Shown: in pieces, positions 1 to 9,000 of the stretch | Layout of the letters: the number at the start of each line of letters is the position of its first letter | How positions within the stretch are numbered: position 1 is the stretch's first letter | DNA from: Rhea pennata | Taxonomy: Eukaryota > Chordata > Aves > Rheiformes > Rheidae | Length of the DNA: 64,000 nucleotides | Assembly (NCBI RefSeq): GCF_028389875.1 | Contig: NC_084687.1 | Coordinates: 2,764,157-2,828,156, forward strand | Direction: 5' to 3' | Notes under the pieces: model-generated | The model's input: the letters and a program-made list of their open reading frames with translations, nothing else | Told to the model about the DNA's origin: nothing | Databases searched by the model: none | Position numbers and translations under genes: made by a program

Positions 1-81
1 CATCGTATGGTGGGTAGGAAGGTCCGTGCAGACCAACCATGGTCTTCCCCATCCCCTGGTCCAGCTCTTCCTTCTCCCCAG

Positions 82-179
82 ATTGCTCTACTGAAGATCC
101 TCCTCGCTGCAGCCCCCACTTCCAAAGCCAAGACGGACTCCATCAACATTCTGGCAGATGTCTTGCCGGAGGAGATGCC
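82..179 (+). CDS. STRIP1: STRIP1 exon a (first in window)
   Basis: The acceptor is a pyrimidine tract ending ccccag at 81 and the donor is gtaagt at 180. It encodes IALLKILLAAAPTSK through PEEM plus two bases of a proline codon (98 bp). Confidence 0.93.
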
Positions 180-2881
180 GTAAGTGACTGTGGAGGTGCT
201 AGATGGTAAAGGAAACAGAAAATGGGTTGGAGCTTGGCAGGGTGTGGGCAGAGCTTACAGGCTGGAGGTAGGCTTGGCCTTGTCCAGCTTGGGACACTCC
301 TTTGCTCTGTCTCTGTTTCCCAGTGTATCTGTTTTCCATCAGATACAGGATTTGCCTTTGCTGATTGTGGTGTCCTTATGCACCGTTCAGCAGCGTCTGA
401 GCTGCTCCCCAGAGGTGGCTGCGTCTTGAGGGCAGGCAGAGCGGGTTCGAGTGCCACGTGTACGGGTTTGACTGTGCGTTTTGAGGGTGAAGCATAGCCA
501 GTGACCGCTATTTTTTCATTAACCTGGGATTAAGCCACAGGAGGGATGTGGAAGGGAAGGGTGCGTTGGATGTTCTCTAGGGCTGGCAGGGGGTGGACAG
601 AGTGTCGCAGCCTGGGGTCTCTGTCCCCCAGGACCACAGTGCTGCAGAGCATGAAGTTGGGGGTCGATGTCAATCGGCACAAGGAGATCATCGTCAAAGC
701 CATTTCTGCTGTGTTGCTCCTTCTGCTCAAACACTTCAAGCTGAATCACATTTACCAGGTGAGGTGGGTCGGGATCCAACCACCCTGCCGTGGGGCTTTG
801 GGAATGGGGAGCATACAGGATGGATCCTCGTTCACCTGCCCACCCTGCCTTTCCTCCTAGTTCGAGTACATGGCCCAGCATCTGGTCTTTGCCAACTGCA
901 TCCCACTCATCCTGAAGTTCTTCAACCAGAACATCATGTCCTACATCACTGCCAAAAACAGGTAGTGGAGGGGTGCGGCCCACCCACGTCCCCTTCGTGG
1001 ATGTCGCAGGGAGCCCGACTGGGTGTGGGGGTGATGGGTCCCTGTTTGCATTGCTGCCCCCTCCATGGTCTCTCCCTGGCAGTGGCTTGGGTGCAGGCAG
1101 ACACCAGGGAAGTGCCCATTGCAGCCTGTCTTCTGTGGATAGGGGGTAGGGGGGGCTGTCTCGCTCCTACCCTAGGTAGGGTCTGTGGAGCAATGTGTCC
1201 CCTCCCCTTTCCACAGCATTTCTGTTCTGGACTACCCGTACTGCGTGGTACACGAGCTGCCCGAGCTGACGGCAGAGAGCCTGGTAAGTAGCTTCCTTCT
1301 TCTCCAGGCCCTGGCGTCTTGTGTACACTCCACAGGTTGGGTTGCTTCTTGGAAGGGATCCTAAGTGTAGGAGGGGACAGGGCTGTGGCACCCTGCCCTG
1401 GCACCCTCAGCTCTTCTGCCCACAGCTCCGGGGACCGCTGGGGGTTCGATGAGTGCAGCACCTCCCTGGCCAACATCAGGACACTGGGACTGGCTGGTGT
1501 CTCCTGGCTGATAGCCGGTCAGCGCTGCTTTGGGCCAGGGTCCTCAGAGCAGAATGGCCTCTCCTTTTCCTCCCCTCATCCCCACTCCGATCTCTCGCTG
1601 TTTCTTCAGCTTTTGCTTTCCCTGCAGGAGGCTGGAGATAACAATCAGTTTTGCTGGAGGAACCTGTTCTCCTGTATAAACCTTCTGCGCATCCTGAACA
1701 AGCTGACCAAATGGAAGCACTCTCGCACCATGGTGAGGACTGGGGAACCCCGCTGAGGCTCGGCAGAGCCGGGCTGAGTGTCTCAGGGTGCCTGGACTGG
1801 GTGAAGGGGCTGTGGGTGGCCTGGGTGCCCCTCACGTGCCATCCCAGGTCCTGCTGGGGAGCAGGGAGAGCGGTGGGGGTGGTTGTGTGGAGGCAAGAAA
1901 GGGTAGGTGGAGGAGGAGAGGGGAGGGCGTGAGGGCAGATGAGTGTGCACTGCAGGGAAGGTCAGGGGAGTGTGCGCACATGCATGCGCTCTATGAGGAA
2001 GTGGAGGTGTGTGTGTACCCTGGGAGGCATTTGAGCATCTGTCCCAGCCTTGTCAGCTCTCTTTTTCCCACTTGCTGGGCGGCTTTGCCCCACAGATGCT
2101 GGTCGTGTTCAAATCGGCACCCATCCTGAAGCGGGCGCTGAAGGTGAAGCAGGCCATGATGCAGCTCTATGTGCTGAAGCTGCTCAAGGTGCAGACCAAG
2201 TACCTGGGCCGGCAGTGGAGGAAGAGCAACATGAAGACCATGTCGGCCATCTACCAGAAAGTCCGGCACCGTCTCAATGATGACTGGGCTTATGGCAATG
2301 GTACGTCCTTTGTAGCTGCTGGAAAGCGTCTGTTACCCACTGCCCTTCCTGCTCCATGCAGTGACACGTCCGAGCCCAGAACGCTCCCTTTCCCTACTAA
2401 GGGCCTATGCAGCCTGTAGGTCTGAGTTATGGGGCTGGAATTGGGGTGGCAGCGTTGCAGAGAAAAGGGAAGGGGTTGGAAACGGGCAGTGTTTGAATTG
2501 ACAGCTGCTGCCTGCTCTGTACCCTTGCATGTTGCTCGTTATGAGGTCTCGGAAAGCTTTGGCCTGTGGCGTGTGGGTTGGCTGAGGAGCCCCCCAAACA
2601 ACTCCCCTCTGACGTCCCCTCCCCTCTGACCAGACCTAGATGCCCGGCCCTGGGACTTCCAGGCTGAGGAGTGCGCGCTGCGCGCCAGCATCGAGCGTTT
2701 CAACTCGCGCCGCTACGACCGGGCGCACAGCAACCCCGACTTCCTGCCCGTGGACAACTGCCTGCAGAGCGTGCTGGGCCAGCGCGTGGATCTGCCCGAG
2801 GATTTCCAGGTCAACTACGACCTGTGGCTGGAGAGGGAGGTCTTCTCCCGGCCCATCTCCTGGGAGGAGCTGCTGCAGTGA
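82..2881 (+). CDS. STRIP1: STRIP1 (striatin-interacting protein 1, FAM40A), 3' part: seven coding exons
   Basis: Scaffold subunit of the cytoplasmic STRIPAK complex, which joins PP2A to striatins and GCKIII kinases and affects cell shape and Hippo signalling (family knowledge). The window starts inside an intron. Seven exons (82-179, 632-758, 861-961, 1217-1283, 1628-1732, 2096-2300, 2634-2881) join in a continuous frame of 951 nt, giving 316 residues plus TGA. That is the C-terminal part of a protein of about 837 residues, within the DUF3402 region; the N1221 domain lies upstream of the window. The translation matches remembered human STRIP1 closely, for example VLPEEMP, ITAKNSISVLDYP, NQFCWRNLFSCINLLR and the terminal ISWEELLQ. 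The paralogue STRIP2 is less likely given residue match and the ALX3/SLC6A17 neighbourhood. All junctions are GT-AG. The introns (102-452 bp) show nothing beyond splice signals. Confidence 0.96.
632..758 (+). CDS. STRIP1: STRIP1 exon b
   Basis: The acceptor is tgtcccccag and the donor gtgagg. It completes the split proline codon, then encodes TTVLQSMKLGVDVNRHKE and ends at HIYQ in phase 0 (127 bp). Confidence 0.94.
861..961 (+). CDS. STRIP1: STRIP1 exon c
   Basis: The acceptor is ttcctcctag and the donor gtagtg. It encodes FEYMAQHLVFANCIPLILK through ITAKN and ends after two bases of a serine codon (101 bp). Confidence 0.94.
1217..1283 (+). CDS. STRIP1: STRIP1 exon d
   Basis: A small 67-bp exon with acceptor tttccacag and donor gtaagt. 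It encodes ISVLDYPYCVVHELPELT and ends at AESL, phase 0. Confidence 0.93.
1628..1732 (+). CDS. STRIP1: STRIP1 exon e
   Basis: The acceptor is tccctgcag and the donor gtgagg. It is a phase 0/0 exon of 35 codons encoding EAGDNNQFCWRNLF through KHSRTM. Confidence 0.94.
2096..2300 (+). CDS. STRIP1: STRIP1 exon f
   Basis: The acceptor is ttgccccacag and the donor gtacgt. It encodes MLVVFKSAPILKRALKVKQ through DDWAYGN plus one base. The segment is very basic (KVQTKYLGRQWRKSNMK) and matches remembered STRIP proteins almost residue for residue. Confidence 0.95.
2634..2881 (+). CDS. STRIP1: STRIP1 terminal coding exon
   Basis: The acceptor is ctctgaccag. It encodes the C terminus from DLDARPWDFQAEECALR to ISWEELLQ, followed by TGA at 2879-2881. 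The long minus-strand frame opposite it (2636-3640) is a shadow. Confidence 0.95.
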
Positions 2882-3590
2882 TGGCACCGCGGCGAGGACT
2901 GCAGGGGAAGCAGGAAAGGGGTCGTTCAGGGAGAGACTCGAGCTTGGCTCAGACTGGGCGCTGAGCATGCTGCGACCCCTGTGCAGCTGCCAGCTGAGGG
3001 GCAGGGGGGCGAACCTGAGGGTGAGAGGCATGCAGGCGTCCCGGGGTGCCTGGTTGTCCTGCAGCAGGGTTGGGAGGAGACTGGAGCGGGGATGGATCCT
3101 CACCGAAATGCTGTCCTTGCCCCTCTGCTTCCTTCCAGGCTGCGTTGGACTTAACCTAGTGCCAAGGTGGAGGTTCACAGAGGCCACGGTGCCCTGGGTG
3201 TTAGATGGGCGAGACCTGCTGTGTGCACCCAGGTCGATCCTTTTGGCTGTAGCATGGGAATCACCCTCCTGCCTTTTCCAAGCCAGCCAGGGCTCAGAGG
3301 GGCGAGTAGCCGGCAGCGCAGGGAGCGGGGCAAATAGGGGTGCGAGTCCCTTTGGTGCTGCCGTGGGATACGGGGAGCAGGTAGCCACGGGTTGCCGTGT
3401 CAGAAAAATCTCATCTGCCCCTTCGCCAGCCCCCGCGCGGGGATGCAGCGGCCTGGTCTTGCCTGCGCCTGGGTGCTGGAGGCGTGACGGCCGTGGGGCC
3501 AGGTGGTGGTGGGGCAGAGGGGCTGGGAAGGGCTGGGGAGGGCTGGGAGCTGCAGTCTTCCCTCGTCCCGCTGGGTGGGGTGGATGAGCT

Positions 3591-3594
3591 GTAC

Positions 3595-3625
<31 letters not shown>

Positions 3626-3638
3626 CACACACAAACAC
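3591..3638. repeat. (TA)n/(CA)n microsatellite
   Basis: Alternating TA repeats lead into a short CA run inside the probable STRIP1 3' UTR. Confidence 0.9.
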
Positions 3639-4785
3639 ATGATCTCTCTGAACTGAGTATGTCTGGACTTCGTCTGCGTCCCTGTTGCTTTTCTTAGGGA
3701 AGGATCAAAGGGTGAATCCAGTGATGGGTCTGAGCTGATGCTCAGTTTAGTGTTTTATCTTTAATATTTGCCTTACAACAAAGGCTGAAGGTAACGGGTG
3801 AGCCACGAGCACGTTGTCTGGGGGAGCTGGGGGGGGTCTGTGGGCAGGTACGAGCAGGCGTTCGCACTTCTCTGGGAGCAGGTCGGGCTGTTTGCAACCG
3901 GTCCTTATGGCAGGACCAGAGGGACTGAGCCTGGGCGATGCTTGGGGACCATACACGGGATGTAGCGATGGTCCTGTCCCCTTCCCCAAACCGCCTTGGG
4001 GGCTGCCCTGGTGATTTCCTCGTGTTGGTGTAGCAGGGACTTTCTTCACCCCCTGCAGAATGATGTGTCAGCTCGCTGCCAGCCCCTTCCCGGGGCCCCG
4101 GGGAGCAGCATCGCTGGCGCTGGGCCCCGGGGAAGAAGGCGGCCTCGAGCCGGGGGCTGCCTTGGCTCCGCTGTAATTGGGAGCGATGGCTAAATGAGGG
4201 GAGAGGCGGCTGCGGGGAAGGTGGTCGCCTGCTTAATGCCGCTGGAGCAGACGCTTGGACGCCTTCCTCCTCCCGGAGGGAGAAATTATCCTGCGCCGGG
4301 CAGAGTCGGGGCTTGGAGGCTGCCGGGGAGCGGCTCGGGGCAGTCAGCTTTTGGGCTGGATGGGAGAGGAGGAGATGGGAGGGGGGGACGTTTTGCTGGG
4401 GCTCAGGTTGGGCTTGGTTTCCCCGTGGGCTGGGTTTCCCTCTGGGTCAGCCTGAGGCAGCTCCGAGCTGGCTCCACGTGGGAGTGGATCCGAGCTTGGC
4501 GCAGAGCTGAGCCCTGCGCAGCACAGGGCACCTCCCCGGGATGCTCCGGGGGCCCTGGCCGCCCCGCGGCGATGCTCCGTGGGGATCCGCAGCCTCCAAG
4601 CACAGAACAGCCCCGTGCCGGCGTGCCCCGCTCCAGTCCCCAAAGCTGCGGGATCAGGTGGGTCCGTCCTTGGGGGATGGGGGTTCAGGCACGGGCATGA
4701 TGCAGAAAGGGGTGATGACCGGGGTGGGGACGGACCCCATCCGGGACGAAGCCCGGCTTCATCCCGGAGCTGCTTGCTGTGCACC

Positions 4786-4830
4786 GGGCTGTGCCTCAGT
4801 TTCCCTGGCGGTGGGGGAACAGCAGTCCCC
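4786..4830 (-). repeat. Possible short MIR-like fragment
   Basis: It contains tgtgcctcagtttccc, the reverse complement of the gggaaactgaggcaca core shared by MIR/CORE-SINE elements. Nothing else of the element is recognisable. Confidence 0.3.
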
Positions 4831-5126
4831 GGCTCGGCCAGGGGTGAAGGGCTTCTTGCCTGGTTAACAACATCCTGGGGAAAGTCACCTTGGCTTTTGG
4901 GAGCAGAGAGACAGGACGGGGAAGGAGGAGGCTGGCTGGTTGGGTTTCTGGGGAGAGAGAAGGGGGGCAGCCTGGGTTTATCCCCCTCGAAAAGCTCCCT
5001 GTAGCCTGCTGGGACGAGGTCCTCTGCCCCGGCGCGCGTCCCCCAGCCGCTCCGAAGCCTTTCCGCAGGCCCAGCATCGTCCCCAGAGGGTCCTGCCAGG
5101 CGATGGGCCGTGGGACGGGGTGCAAA

Positions 5127-5132
5127 AATAAA
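5127..5132 (+). terminator. STRIP1: Candidate STRIP1 poly(A) signal AATAAA
   Basis: This is the first canonical AATAAA downstream of the STRIP1 stop, followed by the G/T-rich stretch ggggtgggggggacggg. It faces the ALX3 signal at 5226 on the other strand. Confidence 0.4.
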
Positions 5133-5225
5133 AGGGGTGGGGGGGACGGGACATGTGCAAAGCCCCCGCAGGGCTCTGCCCTCCCGCCTGTGCCAGGCGT
5201 GGCCCTGGAGAACTTACGAGTGTGT

Positions 5226-5231
5226 TTTATT
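5226..5231 (-). terminator. ALX3: Candidate ALX3 poly(A) signal
   Basis: TTTATT on the plus strand reads AATAAA on the minus strand, about 350 nt past the ALX3 stop at 5582. It is the nearest canonical signal. Confidence 0.5.
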
Positions 5232-5581
5232 GCTTATAAATGAAGAACAAAATCCCTGCAGATGCAGGGGGCCAGGCGCCTGCGTTTCGGGGCTGTTCGG
5301 ATCCCGCGGGCGCTCACAGCGTCCCGGCGCGGGCGGTTCGGGGCTGCCTCCCCGGCGCCGGAGGCCCACGCGGCTGTGCCGGCTTCGTCCACGACGGCGG
5401 CGGCTGCAGCCCGGACCGCTGCGAGCGACGGGTTTTTCCCGTGCGCCGGTTTGGATGAAAGCATCTTCCCGCCTCGTCTGCGCGGGGGGAAAGGGGCACG
5501 GGGCGGCTGAACGTGACCCTACGAGGCGACGACTTTTGCTTTAGAGTCTTTATCCGAGGTGGCCGGAGGGGGGGGGTTGGA

Positions 5582-5860
5582 TCACGTTGTCCAGCTGAGC
5601 AGGCTGCCCGGCTCTTTGGCTTTCACCCGCAGCGTCACCAAGGTGGGCGACTTGGCGGCGGCGTTCCCCGGCGCTGGGGACAGGCCGGGCGGCGAGCAGA
5701 AGCCGCCGAGGCCGGGGTGGTGGCCCGGCGAACCGGGGCCGCCCGCGAAGCCGCCGGCGTTGCCGTGAGCGCGGGGGTACGGAGCCGTGCAAGGGGACAG
5801 GATGCTCTCGGGGATGGCGAGGCAGGGACCGGCCGGGCTCGGCCACAGGTTACTCTGCAG
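5582..5860 (-). CDS. ALX3: ALX3 coding exon 4 (C terminus, OAR motif)
   Basis: The minus-strand acceptor is ctttttccag-like (tttttccag) before CTGCAGAGT. It encodes 92 residues from [15 protein letters not shown] to LLSWTT and TGA at 5584-5582. SNLWPSP and SPCTAPYP correspond to human NSLWASP and SPCMSPYS. A Gly/Pro/Ala-rich linker precedes the OAR motif. CpG-rich. Confidence 0.92.
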   Translation of the reverse strand: MQSNLWPSPAGPCLAIPESILSPCTAPYPRAHGNAGGFAGGPGSPGHHPGLGGFCSPPGLSPAPGNAAAKSPTLVTLRVKAKEPGSLLSWTT

Positions 5861-6000
5861 CTGGAAAAATTAAAAAAGAAAGAAGGGGGAAAAAATATGC
5901 CAGGGTGAAGGAGGGAGGTTAATGCAGATGATGGTGGGCAGCACGCCACCCCTATGAACCCCCCCTCCATGGGGTGCAGCCACAACTATATATAGACATG

Positions 6001-6034
<34 letters not shown>

Positions 6035-9000
6035 CCTGTGTGTGTGCGTGTGTATATATATATGTATATGCGTGTATTATTATTTTTTTTGCATGCAAGC
6101 TTTCTTCCTCGGGAGCAGTTGCCTCCTCGCAGCACGCAGCCCCTTGGAACCCGTTCGGTGCGATGACACCCCACGTCACTCTCCCTGCCCCAGCTCCCAC
6201 GGAGCGCTGCATTTTCCCCCCACCCCCGGGATGGACCGCGGTGGCGGGGAGTTTGGGCAGGGGAACGGGCCCGGCAGAGCGGGCAGGGGGAGCAGCCGGC
6301 GGCTGAACTAACCCCCTCCCCCGGTCTCCCCAAAGCCGTCGCCTCCAAGATCCGAGGTTTTGCATCCAACCGCTGTGTGCAACCCATGGAAATTCCCCCA
6401 CGGATCCAAGCGGGTTTTTGCCCCTTTGCAGGGCGGATGCTACCGCAGGGCAGGAGTGGGGCGAGCTGGGTCAGCACCGGGGAGGGGGCTTGGGGGGGCA
6501 CGACGGGCTGGGCCAGGCCGGGCGGCTGCAAAGGGCTTTCTCACCTCCTGGATTTTGCCGTGACGCTCCCGTTTCCGCCACTTGGCCCGTCGGTTCTGGA
6601 ACCAGACCTGGAGGGAAGGGACGAGGCCGCGGTGAGCAGGGGTGGGAATCACAGCCGTCAACCCAGCTCCAGATGGGTCTCCCCAGCACGAAAAGAGCAC
6701 CCAACGCACCCCACCGCCGCTGGTTGCCCCGGCGCCGCCCGCTCCTCCGTCGGGATTGCACCTTCTCCATGCTGGTGGATGGAGAAAGCTCCCCGTGGGA
6801 GCAGCCCTGCTCGGCCTCCACCGTGGCTGGCCTTTTGCATTAGCAAAGGAGCAGGAATTACTCCAGTCTGCTGGAAAACATCCAGTCCTGCTTATTCTCT
6901 CCTCATACTCCGGTGCCTTGACGGCCAAAGAGTTTGACGCAGGACGAGGCTCTTTCTCCAGGCTCTGCTTGGTGCTGCAGACCCACCGGCACGTCCCCTC
7001 CTGCTGCCGTCCTGCCAGGGGGGCGACGGGCCCGGAGAGGAGGCTGCAGCGCCAGGACGCCGGCCACGAGCATCCCGGGTTTGCAGGGAATCTCCTCTGC
7101 GGCCGCCCCGCGGCGCGGCGGGGCGACGGCCGGCACCGCGGGGCTTTGCCGGCCAGACGCGCGCTTCCCGCGCGCCGGTGCTCGCTTCATTAGGCGCCTG
7201 CCTTTGCTTTCCCTCCCCGCCGGGCGCCCCCTCCGAGCCGGCTCTGCCGCTGTTTCCAACCGCAAGCCTCAAACCGCATGGAAAAGCCTCTGGGAGGCAG
7301 AGCCGGTGCGGGAGGGCTCGGGCTGCCCCGCAGCGCGAAGCCCCTGGCCTGGGCTGCGTCTCCCCGGGTGCAGGGCTGCAGACGGGGTGCTGGGAGGGCG
7401 CTGGGCTCCGGCTCCTCCAGCTTACGGCCCCAGCCGCATTTCCGAGCACTCGGCTCGGGGTTGGCGGTGAGCAAAGGAGGAACCGGAGGGAGGTGGCGGA
7501 GGCAACTGGTACTCCGGGGAAAGCCACCGCTGGGGCTGGGATTTCCCCGCTAGAGCTTAGGGGCTTTGCAAAATCCTCCCTCGAGCAAGTTTTTAACTCA
7601 GCGTCGTGTCCCCAGTGCTTGGGCCCTCCTAGGAGGGAGGCGAGAGCACCCCCCGGCTCGCTGCCGCTCTGCCAGTGCGGCCTGAGGCCGATCCGCGGGC
7701 TGGGGAACCTCGGGAGCGCAGCCCGTACCTGCACCCTGGCTTCCGTGAGGTCTGTCCGAAGGGCCAGCTGCTCCCGCGCGTAAACGTCCGGGTAATGCGT
7801 CTTCTGGAAGACTTTTTCCAGTTCCTCCAGCTGGAACGTGCTGAAGGTCGTCCTGTTCCTCCGCTTCTTGGTCTTGCTCTTCCCCAGCGCCAGGGACTCG
7901 GCGAGCCTGGGGGCCCCGGGGCCGCCCAAGGGCGCTGCCAGCGAGCAGCCGAGCTCCGCCGCGGCTCTCACGGGGCCGCAGCAGGCTGCGGGCACGGGCT
8001 GGTACCCGGGTTTGCAGCCCTTCTCGCTCCCTGCGGGGGCAAGATGCACAGGACGGGGCGGCGTTAAGGAAAGCGAAGAGCCCGCTGCACCCACCACCCC
8101 GGCCGGCGGTCGCAAACTGGCTGCTGCAAAGCGCGCGGGTGGCAGCGGGCGGCAGGGAGGAGGGGGGCAAAGGCTGCATTCCCGAGCTGTTCCCTGTGCT
8201 AGCGTCGGGCTTGGGCATGTTTTTGGTTATCCCGTGAAGGCAGAGTGGGATATGGTGTGTGTGGGGGGAGTCTGATCCCGGGAGGAAGCAGCTTCCCTTC
8301 GGGCGCGCGGCGGGTGGTGGGCAAAACCCTTCCTCCATGGGGGAGCTGGGGCTGCCCCCGCGCCGCCGGCACTCAGCCCTCCCCGCGCCGCCGGTGCCTT
8401 TCCGAGCCGCCCCGGGGCCGAAAGCCTGGCAGGAGCGGAGGGCGCTCGGTGGCACGCGGGGCCCCTCGGTCAGCGCAGCTGGAGGCAGCGCTGCCATCGG
8501 CACCAGCGCCGGAGCATCTTCCAGGGGGAGCTTCTCCCGGCTCCGCTCATCTTTCCTCCTGCTTCCCTTCCAGCATGGACTGGTGCCTCCACTCCACCAG
8601 TAACCCCGAGCTGTCCCGGGCTTGAACCGCATCCAGCCCCCTCCGTGGGGCACAGGAATGGCAGGATTCAACCCATCCCAACATGCCTGGCTGCCTCTGC
8701 CCACCCTGGGCCAGTGTTTCCTTACAGCTATAACTCAGGAAACCACTTGGAAAGGGTGGTAGGAAAAAAAAATATGTATCTCTTTGCTCTGCAGGAGATC
8801 CCGCTCCGTTTGCACAGCCCCTCGGGGGAGAGCCTCCTTTCCCCACCCTCCTGCAAGGCCTTCCGCAAGGGAGCCAGAGCAATAAATTTGGGTTATTCTT
8901 CCCCCCACTGCTACTTCTCCGGAGTGTCTCCTGAAACGGGTTCAAGGGCATAAATCTCTGCCGTGCGCTTTAAGAGCGGCCGCGCTTGCCTTTGTCACCA

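Larger units (their letters stand above)
2882..5150 (+). other. STRIP1: STRIP1 3' UTR and convergent intergenic DNA
   Basis: The 3' UTR starts at 2882, but its end is uncertain. No AATAAA occurs before 5127. An early end near the AT-rich stretch at about 3745-3780 (ttttatctttaatatttgcc) would give a UTR of about 0.9 kb and need a non-canonical signal. The AATAAA at 5127 would give about 2.2 kb. The stretch holds a TA/CA microsatellite and CpG-rich DNA, with no coding signal. Confidence 0.5.

Noticed and set aside
2636..3640. 334-codon minus-strand frame antisense to STRIP1
   Set aside because: Antisense shadow of a GC-rich terminal exon and UTR. It includes translated TA repeats and no recognisable domain.
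6440..6520. Frameshifted remnant of the missing YDISVLPR-type segment ([10 protein letters not shown] in another frame)
   Set aside because: Similarity is limited to a few residues and needs an assumed indel, so it is not reliable.
6440..6544. ALX3 exon 3 read-through in frame to the stop near 6440
   Set aside because: It would drop the conserved C-terminal exon. The GTGAGA donor and phase match to exon 4 make splicing the better model.
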